64,000 bases of DNA from Lachancea kluyveri NRRL Y-12651 (GCA_000149225.2 CM000690.1:1054001-1118000); one strand, 5' to 3'. Counted from the first letter of the stretch, positions 1 to 9,649 are shown. Made by a program: numbers and translations. The notes: a model not told the origin generated them from the sequence alone.

Positions 1-2241
1 TTTGAAGTTGTATTTTCCAAGGATAAGTTACACGAAGTCGAAGAGGAACTTGGTGAACCATTGTTCACATTCGCAAGAGAGAACTATGAGATCAATGCAT
101 GGTACCAGAAAGTACTTCGTCTGAGCGACCGTAAAGTTTTTAAAGTTCTGGGCAAGCATTGCAAAACCGATGAGGAGCTTGGGATTTTTACGAGTGATCC
201 AGCTAACAGAAAGTTCTCTTTGGGCTTTTGGGTAGTCGATCTCTTTGATAAACTAAGGCCTGAAGTTTACAAACTACACGCCAGGAATTACGTTCTTTCA
301 ACAGTTGGCCACCCATTGTCTTTGACAATTATGCAGAGTGACAAGAGCTCGTATCAATTTTATGTTGAACAAAAAGATCGTAAGAACATGCTTCAATCCG
401 GCATGCTGAAAGAGTTTATGAATAAACGTGACCGAGCAGGTGAGGAAAGGACTATTGACCATTTGGCGTATTTCCAAAAATTTTTGGACAGTGAATTTGC
501 ATCATCACACAAGGTAATTGTGAAAGAACTCTCAGAAGACGAAGCTCAAGTGTTTGAAAAAGATTTGGTTTACTTGAAGGAGAGCGATTTTGAATTCAAC
601 GCTGTGGAAAAGATTGATGAATTAGAACAGAGGAAAGACCAACTCTCTCGTCACGAAAAGGCTTACTTGGAAAGCTTGAAGTACTCCATAAATACACATC
701 CAGCTTTTGCTCCAAAGTATTTTCAAGAGCCTGGTGGAATTGTCCAGTTCCAAAACCTGGGGCGTCATCATGATAAAAAATTTTTCAACGGTGCTTTCAT
801 CACCGATCCGTATGAATTGCAATTAAGACTAAACTCTTTGATTAGAAACTTTCAAAAATTTACCAAAGCAAACGGATTGGTTTCCTGGTTAGCCCACGGC
901 ACTTTGTACAGCTACATCTACAATGGTCAAACTTTCCCCTGGGATAATGACCTTGATTTGCAGATGCCCATTAGACACCTACATTTATTGGCTCAATACT
1001 TCAACCAATCCCTGATTCTTGAAGATCCTTCGGAGGGCAACGGCAGGTATTTGGTTGAAATTGGTAGTTCTATTACCACTCGTGTCAATGGGAACGGTAG
1101 AAACAACATTGATGCCAGATTTATTGATATCGATTCAGGATTGTATGTTGATATCACTGGTCTGAGCGTCTCCTCTGCCCTGTTATCTGATAAATTCCGT
1201 GATTACTACATCAAGAAAAAGGGCTCCGTCGATGAAAAAAACTTGCACAAGAATCCCAATTTAATTGAAGGGGAAACTGACCTATCGCTACAAGATTTAA
1301 ATGTTAAAATCGCCAATGATGTAAAGTATTCTACTGCAGATAAGAACTTTGTTAAAAGGTTGATTGATGCGGAGACTAGAACACTGTCAAGGTCAAATTC
1401 ACCTCAGAAGCAAATGTCTCCAGAGCAGCGTTACAACACAAACCACCAGTTGGGTTTGTACAATTGTAGAAACAACCACTTTGTACAATTCGATATGGTC
1501 TCTCCACTTTTAAACACCTTTTACCATGGTGTCCCAGTTCTTGTTCCCAATAGGCAGATTACGTTGTTGAAAAACGAGTACAAAGTTCCGCTGAAATACG
1601 GTTTCATTACCTTTAAGAGCAACATATTTGTTCCGGAACTAAGGTTTTGGGTAACATCTGCGATTATGAGAAGTGTTATGAATAAAAATGGCGGGAATCT
1701 TGACATGGAAGTCATATCTTCTCCATTAAACAGTTTAGAGTTTGACGAAATCAAGAAACTGTACAAAAACATGGTCGTTGGTGAATACAGTTCAACCTTT
1801 TCTGTTCTTTTCAACTCATTGGAAACAAGCATCTATCGTTTAAAGGAACTGGAGATTGCATATGACGATAAAATGGACACAACCGAAAGGTTGGCCCAAC
1901 TACACAAGTTAAGAACGAGAGTTGGAACCCATCTGAAGGCAACTTTCAAAGATCCATATTTGTATGAAATTGAAAAGAGAATGTGGAACGATGTCTTAAA
2001 GAAAAAGGGTAAAAAGTTCGTTGCCAAAGTAGAACGTCTAGTTGACAAACAGATGGTAGAAGAAATGTGGAAATGGACGTCTCAATTGCATGACAAAAGC
2101 TTAGAGATGTTTCAGGTAAAAGAAAGCGAGGCGGGAGAAAGCGCTATTATCGATTTCAATGAGATAGGGCATCCTATTTTTATTGCTGGTGAATTAGCAA
2201 GAAACACGATCTTTCAAGAAGATTTTATAGTTAAATCATAG
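1..2241 (+). CDS. MNN4: MNN4/YJR061W-family mannosylphosphorylation protein, 5'-truncated by the window edge
   Basis: The reading frame is open from base 1, so the start lies upstream; about 746 residues are visible. Mnn4 promotes transfer of mannosyl phosphate onto N- and O-linked mannans in the Golgi. The middle holds a LicD/fukutin-like domain: a SWLAHGTLY motif, then FPWDNDLDLQMP with its DxD-type acidic cluster, then GNGRY and FIDIDSGLYVDITG. By remembered sequence this copy is closer to S. cerevisiae Mnn4 than the second copy at 4396-7368 is. Its strand and position next to NTA1 match YJR061W, and it also matches MNN4 once the chromosome XI block is flipped. The Lys/Glu repeat that ends S. 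cerevisiae Mnn4 is absent. It converges on NTA1 across a 117-bp spacer with a long T tract near 2291-2322. Confidence 0.85.
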   Translation, partial: FEVVFSKDKLHEVEEELGEPLFTFARENYEINAWYQKVLRLSDRKVFKVLGKHCKTDEELGIFTSDPANRKFSLGFWVVDLFDKLRPEVYKLHARNYVLSTVGHPLSLTIMQSDKSSYQFYVEQKDRKNMLQSGMLKEFMNKRDRAGEERTIDHLAYFQKFLDSEFASSHKVIVKELSEDEAQVFEKDLVYLKESDFEFNAVEKIDELEQRKDQLSRHEKAYLESLKYSINTHPAFAPKYFQEPGGIVQFQNLGRHHDKKFFNGAFITDPYELQLRLNSLIRNFQKFTKANGLVSWLAHGTLYSYIYNGQTFPWDNDLDLQMPIRHLHLLAQYFNQSLILEDPSEGNGRYLVEIGSSITTRVNGNGRNNIDARFIDIDSGLYVDITGLSVSSALLSDKFRDYYIKKKGSVDEKNLHKNPNLIEGETDLSLQDLNVKIANDVKYSTADKNFVKRLIDAETRTLSRSNSPQKQMSPEQRYNTNHQLGLYNCRNNHFVQFDMVSPLLNTFYHGVPVLVPNRQITLLKNEYKVPLKYGFITFKSNIFVPELRFWVTSAIMRSVMNKNGGNLDMEVISSPLNSLEFDEIKKLYKNMVVGEYSSTFSVLFNSLETSIYRLKELEIAYDDKMDTTERLAQLHKLRTRVGTHLKATFKDPYLYEIEKRMWNDVLKKKGKKFVAKVERLVDKQMVEEMWKWTSQLHDKSLEMFQVKESEAGESAIIDFNEIGHPIFIAGELARNTIFQEDFIVKS

Positions 2242-2286
2242 ACAGTTTTTACGACAAAAAAGTATGACGAGTTAGCATTCTTATTC

Positions 2287-2321
<35 letters not shown>

Positions 2322-2358
2322 CAATATAACTATATGTAATAACGTGCACACTATCTAC

Positions 2359-3600
2359 TCAATCCAACTCTCTCTCGACTTCGAATTCGATATCTCTCAT
2401 GATAATGCCTTCCAAACCCTTACCTAAGTTGCCCAAAAGATCAACACTTTTGTTCGTACTGTCAAGCGCTGCTTCATTGGAGGCGCACTGACCATTGAAC
2501 TTGTAGATACCAGAACTACCAGCGAACACCGTGGTTCCTTCCTCTACACCGCATCGATTGGCAAGAACTAGAACTGCATTCTTATCCTCAAAACTCCAGG
2601 CTCGATTCAAAGAGGACCCAAGGAATGAGCTATTCTCAGGCTTCGATCTGGAAAGCAAGGGGAATAAAACCTTTTCGGCAAACCAAGAATTACGCAGTCC
2701 AATACCAAGAAACGGCAAAAACCTCAAGATCCAGTAGTTGACATTCTTCATATCTGGTTCATCCATCTTTGTATAACCTTCATCGATTTCTTCGTCGCCA
2801 GAAGCAATTCTGGTGGTAGCGTTGTTAGGACCAAGATCAACTTGAAATTCGCCTTGTGAGCCATGTGCTGGTAATCCCTGTTCTTCAAGTACTCGCGTAA
2901 TCTTTTCACGTGCCTCTTCTCGGTCGGGAGTCGTACTCGTCACCGAGCTGCTATGCAGCCAAGCCATAGGACATATTATAAGCTCAGAACTGTGATCCAG
3001 ATTAAACGAAGAAAACTCAAAGCCGTTGAATGGAGCCTTGAACTTGTAAGGGTTCAAATCCATGCATATGCCTATCGAGGTTATCAGATCCACATCTCTA
3101 ACTTTCCCCTGAGGATCCGTTGCCTTGGCTTCAAAGGGCAACGTAAACGTTTGAAATTTCACAGGATTCTCTCGGCAACCCCATTCTTCGTCTGTATCAT
3201 AAAGAAACGATTTACGATAGTTAAAAACCACTTTGCCTGACGGATTCATCACCAACGCTGAGTTATACAATTCACCTGCTTCGGTTTGTTCTGGATACCC
3301 AATCACAGTGAAACAGCCAAACTTTTTCGAGACGGCCTTGGCCAACTGAGCTGAAACACCTTCATCTTGGGTAGAAAGATAAGGCTTTATCTCATCTTTA
3401 GTATGGAAATTGTAGCCAGTTAGAGCGAACTCTGGAAATACTATTATATCTGGAGCACGTGTCGCCTTCTCGCGCAGCTTAAAAAGTAACTTCCATGCTC
3501 TTGAGACTGTTTGATCCACTTGCCCTATTTGAGGATTTAATTGAACTATTACAATTCTAAGGCCAACCTTAAGTTTAGTCAAATTTCGACACATCGACAT
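2359..3600 (-). CDS. NTA1: Protein N-terminal amidase (Asn/Gln deamidase of the N-degron pathway)
   Basis: This 413-residue nitrilase-superfamily enzyme deamidates N-terminal Asn and Gln to Asp and Glu, making substrates for arginylation and Ubr1 degradation. The Glu-Lys-Cys catalytic triad is visible: E57 in FPEFALTGY, K130 in FNYRKSFLY and C179 in IGICMDL. Other family segments present are QLNPQIGQVDQT near the N-terminus, GYPEQ, and LANRCG...TTVFAGSSGIY near the C-terminus. S. cerevisiae Nta1 has 457 residues; this one is shorter mainly in the variable region after residue 230. The ATG at 3600 gives a short basic leader, and the next in-frame ATG is two codons later. Orientation and place match YJR062C. 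Confidence 0.95.
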   Translation of the reverse strand: MSMCRNLTKLKVGLRIVIVQLNPQIGQVDQTVSRAWKLLFKLREKATRAPDIIVFPEFALTGYNFHTKDEIKPYLSTQDEGVSAQLAKAVSKKFGCFTVIGYPEQTEAGELYNSALVMNPSGKVVFNYRKSFLYDTDEEWGCRENPVKFQTFTLPFEAKATDPQGKVRDVDLITSIGICMDLNPYKFKAPFNGFEFSSFNLDHSSELIICPMAWLHSSSVTSTTPDREEAREKITRVLEEQGLPAHGSQGEFQVDLGPNNATTRIASGDEEIDEGYTKMDEPDMKNVNYWILRFLPFLGIGLRNSWFAEKVLFPLLSRSKPENSSFLGSSLNRAWSFEDKNAVLVLANRCGVEEGTTVFAGSSGIYKFNGQCASNEAALDSTNKSVDLLGNLGKGLEGIIMRDIEFEVERELD

Positions 3601-4395
3601 AACTCTTCTGATCCCTCTAAAGGCATGGTTGCCTCGTTCACACCTATTGGATAACGACGAAGTTCAAACCCGGGGAAAAGTTGCCAGTCCCTTGAGGAAA
3701 TACGAATCACTATTAACGCACCGTGTCAAATCGCGAAAATGCCGAGTAACCCATACGAGTAGTCATAACCAAAAAGATAACAGTAGGTACAGAGAGTTGG
3801 TTCATTTGCAACAAAGTCTAGGATATTGGCATAACGGTATTGTATTATTCTGTATTTACATTATTTACGTTTCCTACCTCCTTCTGTATTCGCATGCGAA
3901 TGATTAACCTTTTTCGAACCTCCTCTGCATGGCAAACTATTGGTTTCAGTTGGTGTTTCAATTGCCGGAGAATGTTGAGGGATTTAAGCAGTGAGTATCG
4001 GTAATAACAAAAAAACAACAAAGTAGCAGCAATGCATGTGGAGGAAAATCGGTGATAACCAGAACACAGTCGAATCAGCCAGGAAACTACTGTTCAAAAT
4101 ATTTGTAGAGGAAAATCTTTCCAGGTTGCCTTTATTTTTTTTTTTTTTCCTTGTTTCCTTTATCCTCTTGTCGTAAAGGGAAGGGAACTCGTGCATGTAA
4201 GGAAAAAAAAAAAGGAAAGGAAGAAAGAAAAACATCAGAAACACAAATAAACTGAAAGCCAGAAGAAAATGGGGCGGAAATTAGCTTGGAAAAAATGGAA
4301 AATTATTGGTATGAAATCTAGTATACATAAAGTTGAAAATGACATGCGCGTACACTTGTGAGTGCATATGAGTAAATGAATTATGCTTCTTTACT
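3601..4395. other. Intergenic: NTA1 upstream region and 3' flank of the MNN4-like gene
   Basis: About 800 bp lie between the NTA1 start and the stop of the downstream minus-strand gene. The stretch is A/T-rich with several homopolymer runs (4136-4150, 4201-4213). I see no tRNA, snoRNA box pair or convincing ORF. The longest open frame, 3629-3907 plus, begins with TTG and shows no family features. Confidence 0.6.
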
Positions 4396-7368
4396 CTATT
4401 TGTTCTTCTTGGAGTATTTCTCCTCATCGTCCTTGTGGTAAATCTCTTTCAAATCAGTGTCTTTATCTAGTGGATCATGCTTGTAAATTTCGTTCGTCCA
4501 CTTTTTACCCATCACAAAGAATTTTTCACCACGTGTGTTGAAATCCAGTTCACTTCTAGGCTGTTGAACTCCAGCAGCATCGGTCCAATTATACCTGTCA
4601 TTCGCAACGTCCTGGTTGAGCGATAGCATCCTATTTGCTCGTTCCAGGTTTACTTCTGCCAGGGATTCGAGTAGGCCTTTGTAGGAATTTGGCATGTTGT
4701 TAAGTAAATTGTACCAAATGGTGGTTTCGAGTTTATTTTGAAACACGTCTTTGAAAACACCGTTAAAAGTTCTATCACGAACGAATTCGTTCAACAGAAG
4801 TTGCTTGTCCTCACTCAAAAAGGAGCTGTCGTACATCAGTCCGAGTTCCTTTTGTCTGAAAAGGGTGATTTCAAAAGTGTTTGAAAAATACACAAAAGTA
4901 TCTTCAAGTTCAGGGATCTTTGCAGCGTTGTGCAGGAAAACTGAGAATTCATCAAGCGTCAGATTTTGCATATGATCGATGTTTAGTCGTGTTACGTTTT
5001 TAAACTTACCGTCTTTGTTTATTATTTGACCGACTTTTTCGTTCTTCAACCACACCCTGACTTCAGGGACAAAGCTGGTACCTTGGAAAGTGCTAAAAGA
5101 ATACGGAGGTGGTACTTTATACTCGGCGTTCAAATCCTTGATTATCAGGTTTGGAACGTATGCAGGAATACCGTGGAAATAGGTCAGCCTCAATGGGGAT
5201 AGTTCAAACAGAGTTTGGAAGTGGTTGTTTCTACAGTTGTAGGCTTGGATATGTTTGTTGATGTTGTAACGGTCTTGCGGTTTGACAGATTTCTGGTCGA
5301 ATTGTCTGTTGTTTATATCGCGATCCAAATTCTTCAAAAAGGCCTCACGTTCTTTGCTAACGTTTCTACCAGAACTCCTTTCGATCGCCAACTTTTGTTC
5401 CCCCGTCAAATAGGTTATGTTTTCGATGTAGTTTGGATCCTTGAAATAAGGGGTTTGATCAGTCTTTTCAGCTTTGTACTTTTCAACTAGCCAGTTGAGC
5501 CTTGGGTGGACACCCTCAGAAGACACACTGAGGCCGGTGATGTCGACATATAAACCAGAATCAACGTCGATAAACCGGGCATCGATGTTGTTGTTACCAT
5601 TACCATGGATACGGCTCGTCAAGGAATCACTCACGTCGATGAAGTAGCGGCCATTTCCAACGGTTGGATCCTCAACCACCAGGGTTTGGTTGAAACGTTC
5701 GGCCAACTTATGAAGATGGACAATTGGCATCTGCATGTCGTGATCACCATCCCAAGGGAAAGCCAAACCGTCGTAAAGCCACCCGTACAAAGTGCCATGG
5801 GCCAACCAAGAGATGAGGCCGTTCGAGTTGGTAAAGGACAACCAGGCCCGAACGATTGCATCCAGCCTTGCAATACGTTCTTCATCGGGTAGAGCTCCGC
5901 GAAAAAACCTGGCATCGAAATGGTGGCCCAAATGGATGTAATCTGTGACATGAGCTGCCTCACGGAAAAATTTCGGGGTATCGGCAGCATGAGTGGTCAT
6001 GGAATCTTTGATAGATTGAAGGTACATCCTCTGATGGTCATTCATCGAGGGTAAGGATTCCAGCTCGGTAATCTTGACCATAGCGTTGAATTCGAAATCT
6101 TCTGGGGAGAGTGTCAGAGTGTAAGGAAGGTTGATTTCTTCGGCGGATCTTTTGTCAATGCGTGGAGGTGCAGCAGTGGTCTCACCGCCAGCATGCTTGT
6201 CGGAACCGAGCGAGGAAGAAGAAGAAGAAGAAGAAGAAGAAGAAGAAACTTGGTCGTACTGGGGGTTTGGATAGCCCTTGTAGAGGAAAGATTTCAGCTT
6301 GTGAAATTTTTCGATATTGTCAAAGGAATGGTCCTTCTTTGGAAAATCGGGGTAACTCTCCAAATTGCGTTGCAAGTACGATTGCAAGAGACCGTTGAAC
6401 AGAAGCGACTGAGGCACACCATTCTCGTCTAAAGGCGATGAGTTGTTGGTCCACAGTTGAACTGAAGGACCCCTCTTGTTAAGAAAGGTCAGGGAGAGAG
6501 GAGACCTAGCGGTAGAATACAGGTAGGACCTTGCCTGCAGGGCGTAGATTTCCGGTCTTGAGTAGTTCAAAATATCAACAGAAGAGAACCCGGGCAAAAG
6601 GTGGTTTCTTGGCTCTTCCAAACAGTACTGGTGAGGAGGAACAAAGGGCTCAGACTCTTGGAACATCGACACCCTTGCGTAGTTGGACACCACAAGACCC
6701 TTGCCCCTATCCTCGAGGAAAAGCTTGTGACGGAACTTGCGCTCGTAGTCAAAGAGCTGGTTAGCCGGGAAGTACTTGTGGACGACCAAGTCGCAAGTAG
6801 GTTTCTCGTGCTGAGGAAGATCGATGAAATCGTTCAGAAGAGAGAGATCACACCAGTCGTACCAGTTGAACGGAACGGAGAGTTCAGGAAGCTGTTTGCC
6901 ATAGTAAAGCTCAGAGGCAATGTGATCGTAGTATACGGTAGTAGTCAATCTGGGATCGTAGGAATAAGTGCGGAGCAGAGACTCGTTGTGTGAATTATGA
7001 AAGAGCTGGTCCAACGAGGAAGGTTGGAAACGGCGACGGGCAAGCAAGTTCTGGAAAAGAGTGTAAGGAAGGAGATAGGTCAAAGTGTTATTGAACTTCC
7101 ATCGGCGGTAGAAATCGACTATAGAGTCGAGGGTTAAAGAGGTCGATCCGATAGCAGAGAGAAGAGATTCTTTGGAAAGAAGATACTCCGAAGAAGACAG
7201 CAGTGGAAGCAGTCTATTAGGATCACGCGAAGCACCGGTGAACACAGATTGCCAGTAGGAATAACCCGAAAAGGAGGGATCAAGAAGGAAAACCGAGATA
7301 GTAGAATAAATCGTCACGAGCAAAGCTGTGGAAAACAGCAAACGCAAGGCTCTCTTGTGTTTGAACAT
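4396..7368 (-). CDS. Second MNN4-like LicD-domain protein, type II membrane protein
   Basis: This 990-residue protein shares the whole core of the truncated gene at 1-2241: SWLAHGTLYGWLYDG, FPWDGDHDMQMP, GNGRYF and FIDVDSGLYVDITG. It therefore probably acts in mannan phosphorylation or another Golgi glycan decoration. A hydrophobic segment at about residues 9-29 after a basic start (MFKHKR) indicates a type II signal anchor. The LicD-like core lies at about residues 510-620. A run of 15 or so serines, encoded by an imperfect AGA-type triplet tract at 6214-6247, sits in a disordered linker. The C-terminus is charged but lacks the long Lys/Glu repeat of S. cerevisiae Mnn4. Its strand is opposite to that expected if it were the direct counterpart of MNN4, so it looks like an extra paralogue. 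Confidence 0.85.
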   Translation of the reverse strand: MFKHKRALRLLFSTALLVTIYSTISVFLLDPSFSGYSYWQSVFTGASRDPNRLLPLLSSSEYLLSKESLLSAIGSTSLTLDSIVDFYRRWKFNNTLTYLLPYTLFQNLLARRRFQPSSLDQLFHNSHNESLLRTYSYDPRLTTTVYYDHIASELYYGKQLPELSVPFNWYDWCDLSLLNDFIDLPQHEKPTCDLVVHKYFPANQLFDYERKFRHKLFLEDRGKGLVVSNYARVSMFQESEPFVPPHQYCLEEPRNHLLPGFSSVDILNYSRPEIYALQARSYLYSTARSPLSLTFLNKRGPSVQLWTNNSSPLDENGVPQSLLFNGLLQSYLQRNLESYPDFPKKDHSFDNIEKFHKLKSFLYKGYPNPQYDQVSSSSSSSSSSSSLGSDKHAGGETTAAPPRIDKRSAEEINLPYTLTLSPEDFEFNAMVKITELESLPSMNDHQRMYLQSIKDSMTTHAADTPKFFREAAHVTDYIHLGHHFDARFFRGALPDEERIARLDAIVRAWLSFTNSNGLISWLAHGTLYGWLYDGLAFPWDGDHDMQMPIVHLHKLAERFNQTLVVEDPTVGNGRYFIDVSDSLTSRIHGNGNNNIDARFIDVDSGLYVDITGLSVSSEGVHPRLNWLVEKYKAEKTDQTPYFKDPNYIENITYLTGEQKLAIERSSGRNVSKEREAFLKNLDRDINNRQFDQKSVKPQDRYNINKHIQAYNCRNNHFQTLFELSPLRLTYFHGIPAYVPNLIIKDLNAEYKVPPPYSFSTFQGTSFVPEVRVWLKNEKVGQIINKDGKFKNVTRLNIDHMQNLTLDEFSVFLHNAAKIPELEDTFVYFSNTFEITLFRQKELGLMYDSSFLSEDKQLLLNEFVRDRTFNGVFKDVFQNKLETTIWYNLLNNMPNSYKGLLESLAEVNLERANRMLSLNQDVANDRYNWTDAAGVQQPRSELDFNTRGEKFFVMGKKWTNEIYKHDPLDKDTDLKEIYHKDDEEKYSKKNK

Positions 7369-7927
7369 GATGAATATAGACCGAGAGAAGTCCCGAAAGC
7401 TGCGAAGTTGTAAAGAAAGAAGTCCTTGTGCGGATGCCGAGCGAACTGCAAGAGTTAGGGGTCCTTAACAAGCGTTTGCATCCTAAGCGATAACGGGCCC
7501 TGGGTTTAAGTACGTACAAACGATGCGGGTTTGGAGAGATGATGACGCGAGCTGGTTCCATCCAGACTATAACCGAAGGGTCTAGACCCTGGGGAGATTT
7601 GATCCGCGGATGTGTGTCTGCTCTCGTCTGCAAAGGGCGCCGCGGCATCTGCTGAAACAGCCGAGAGGCACGAAAACATCGGCTGCGTCCCAGACTAAGC
7701 GATGCCAATTTACAACACATTATGCACAGGTAAAGGTAACGGAAATCGAATAGTGGAGACTAAAGCCTGCTACAAAAGGAGCAGGTCTGCAACGAACCTG
7801 TTGCTGCTGCTGCTGTTCCCTCTATTTTTTTTTTTTTGGTTTATGTAGTTGGTTTCTTTCCACGTTATGCCTTCTCATGCACCCTGCTGGTCTGTAACTT
7901 TCAAAGCACAAAGACGCACGAGAAGAG
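7369..7927. other. Shared divergent promoter region of the MNN4-like gene and the 132-residue ORF
   Basis: This 559-bp region separates two divergent genes and is relatively GC-rich for yeast between about 7450 and 7700, with T-rich and CTG-repeat stretches nearer the plus-strand gene (7799-7838). One AGGGG stress-element core occurs at about 7456. The overlapping minus-strand frame 7280-7720 has no recognisable features and I regard it as chance. I see no RNA gene. Confidence 0.5.
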
Positions 7928-8326
7928 ATGTTTGCACCGGGTTACAACAGACGCACCAACGTGAACTGTGTGGAGGCCCACGATACGGTTGCTGAGCAAT
8001 CTGCGGAATGCCGACTTGATCTCACGCCTACACCCGAGGTTTCCGTGTCCAATTACCTGGAAGGCTTGAATGGCCAATCTGCTACTACTTTTGGAACCAC
8101 TGCCTCCAGCAAAGCGAGTGATATAGCCATGGCCAAGGCTAACGCCTCGGCTGGTGGCGTCGCTGCACCACAGCCTAGTCACGTGGACATACGCCCCGTG
8201 CATGACCCCAAGAATCAGCTCTCCTCTCTGCTGAAAAACGCCCATCTCAACAGAGACGCCTTGTATTCCGCTAATGCCAGTAAAAAAATTCACAAGCGCA
8301 GTTCCAAAAACAGATACGGCTGGTAG
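7928..8326 (+). CDS. Unrecognised small hydrophilic protein, 132 residues
   Basis: I do not recognise this protein. It begins MFAPGYNRRTN, has an acidic and polar N-terminal third, an Ala/Ser/Gly-rich middle (residues about 55-85, with ASSKASDIAMAKANASAGG) and a basic tail ending KKIHKRSSKNRYGW. There is no signal peptide, membrane segment or zinc motif, so it is probably disordered and nuclear or cytosolic. A good purine-rich context (AAGAG before the ATG) and its own T-rich upstream region favour a real gene, as does its position in an otherwise empty 1.7-kb gap. No gene lies between NTA1 and RPA12 in S. cerevisiae, so this would be lineage-specific or lost there. Confidence 0.5.
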   Translation: MFAPGYNRRTNVNCVEAHDTVAEQSAECRLDLTPTPEVSVSNYLEGLNGQSATTFGTTASSKASDIAMAKANASAGGVAAPQPSHVDIRPVHDPKNQLSSLLKNAHLNRDALYSANASKKIHKRSSKNRYGW

Positions 8327-8914
8327 ATCCCGGTTTCTCTCGTCCAAAGAGAGCCTGGCTACACGTGCAGTCGTCATGGCGGACGAGTAAGTCAGATATC
8401 GATTTTCGATGGGCCCCCGGGCAGTAGCGCTTTATTGCAAACAAATAATAGGTAGCTGAAAAGATTGTCACATACGTGATATATACTATATTACTTAAGG
8501 CATTGCCATTAGCAAGGTCCTACTATTCTCGGACAGTTTGTCCGTAGTCGCTTCCATTTTTGAAACCTTCTTCCTTTTTTTTGCGAGCCCCTACACTGAA
8601 CAGAGTAGATGCATTCTAGGCTTGTTTAAGGTGGTGACTGTGGGAAAGGAGTTGAACCGTACGAAATTATCTGCATGCTTCAGAAAGGCCTGTTATCGTT
8701 CTACTTTGAACGCAATCTGGTAGTCGGATGAATACCATATATCACTATGAACGGCGCGATCGCTCACCTGTAAGGCGGGAACTAGTACCTACCGACGAAC
8801 GAGTAATCCTATGAGTAGGAGACTAACTCATTTGGCTTACTCACGAGAAAACTCGTCTTCTCGTCGATCGACACGATGCCCCGTAACGCACAGCGCGGTT
8901 ACAACAAAAAAAAA

Positions 8915-8953
8915 AAAGAAACAGCGAAAAATTTTTTTTCTCGCTGTTTCTTT
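8915..8953. promoter_or_regulatory. Inverted repeat enclosing an RRPE-like element, RPA12 promoter
   Basis: Two perfect 13-bp arms (8915-8927 and 8941-8953; AAAGAAACAGCGA and its complement) flank an A4T8 core. The centre reads GCGAAAAATTTTTT, which matches the ribosomal-RNA-processing element ([14 protein letters not shown]) found upstream of ribosome-biogenesis genes. It lies about 110-150 bp before the RPA12 ATG. A cruciform or a palindromic binding site are both possible. Confidence 0.6.
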
Positions 8954-8979
8954 ACTCGACATAAACCTGTTTAAACAAC

Positions 8980-8988
8980 AGCTCATCG
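8980..8988 (-). promoter_or_regulatory. PAC element (Dot6/Tod6 type), RPA12 promoter
   Basis: AGCTCATCG on the plus strand is the complement of CGATGAGCT, the PAC consensus named after polymerase A and C genes. It lies about 75 bp upstream of RPA12, a polymerase I subunit gene, and 27 bp downstream of the RRPE-containing palindrome. The PAC plus RRPE pair is the standard promoter signature of this regulon. Confidence 0.75.
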
Positions 8989-9061
8989 TCCATGTATAGC
9001 ATCGCTTGAATCCTCATCCCGTACTCCGTTCAACACAACACAATACAAAACACATCCTCCA

Positions 9062-9439
9062 ATGTCGGTCGTCGGTTCTCTTATCTTTTGTTTGGATTGT
9101 GGTAATCTCTTGGATAACCCAAGCACTGTTTCCAGCCCCGACATCGAGTGCTCTCAATGCCAGGCTACTTATCCTAAATCTAAATTCTCGAATTTGAAAG
9201 TCGTCACTTCCACTGCTGACGATGCCTTCCCATCTACTTTGAGATCCAAGAAATCCGTAGTCAAGACTTCTCTGAAAAAAGATGAACTTGATGAGGGTGC
9301 CACCATCAAGGAGAAGTGTCCTCAGTGTGGTAACGATGAAATGCGCTATCACACTTTGCAACTAAGATCTGCGGATGAAGGTGCCACCGTTTTCTACACG
9401 TGTACTTCTTGTGGTTACAGATTCAGGACAAACAACTGA
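9062..9439 (+). CDS. RPA12: RNA polymerase I subunit A12.2
   Basis: This 125-residue protein carries the two zinc ribbons of the family. The N-terminal ribbon uses C10, C13, C30 and C33. The C-terminal TFIIS-like ribbon uses C86, C89, C114 and C117, with the acidic hairpin RSADEG between the halves. A12.2 supports cleavage of backtracked RNA and termination by polymerase I in the nucleolus. The length equals that of S. cerevisiae Rpa12 (125 residues). PAC and RRPE sites lie just upstream. Position and strand match YJR063W, and CCT5 follows on the same strand. Confidence 0.97.
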   Translation: MSVVGSLIFCLDCGNLLDNPSTVSSPDIECSQCQATYPKSKFSNLKVVTSTADDAFPSTLRSKKSVVKTSLKKDELDEGATIKEKCPQCGNDEMRYHTLQLRSADEGATVFYTCTSCGYRFRTNN

Positions 9440-9618
9440 TAATCCACCTGTGTCCCTCTCAAACGAACCAAAAAAACAAAAAAAAAAACAATGCATCTCT
9501 ACTTGTACTATCTAACTTATATAAAGAACTAATCAAAACCTACCTGTACACTATAAAATCTTCGGATTGATCTACGACCCGGTGTTGGAAATCAAGGTGT
9601 TCTTTTAACCCGACATTT

Positions 9619-9649
9619 AACCTGGTTGTGAAAATGCTGCAACCGGGTT
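9619..9649. repeat. Short inverted repeat between RPA12 and CCT5
   Basis: Arms AACCTGGTTG (9619-9628) and CAACCGGGTT (9640-9649) are complementary except for one position that can form G-U in RNA; the loop is 11 nt. It lies 180 bp past the RPA12 stop and 47 bp before a Reb1 site. It could help 3'-end formation or bind a dimeric factor; the function is not shown. Confidence 0.4.

Larger units (their letters stand above)
8327..9061. other. Intergenic: 132-residue ORF 3' flank and RPA12 upstream region
   Basis: Apart from the palindrome and PAC site near its right end, this 735-bp stretch holds nothing I can name. Small open frames (8538-8723, 8811-8999) show no conserved residues. Confidence 0.5.

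Noticed and set aside
3629-3907. 92-codon plus-strand frame upstream of NTA1
   Set aside because: It starts with TTG, shows no family features and lies in the NTA1 promoter.
6162-6993. Plus-strand open frames with Lys/Arg or polybasic runs inside the MNN4-like gene
   Set aside because: They are antisense shadows of the Ser tract and other coding sequence of the 990-residue gene, with no conserved features.
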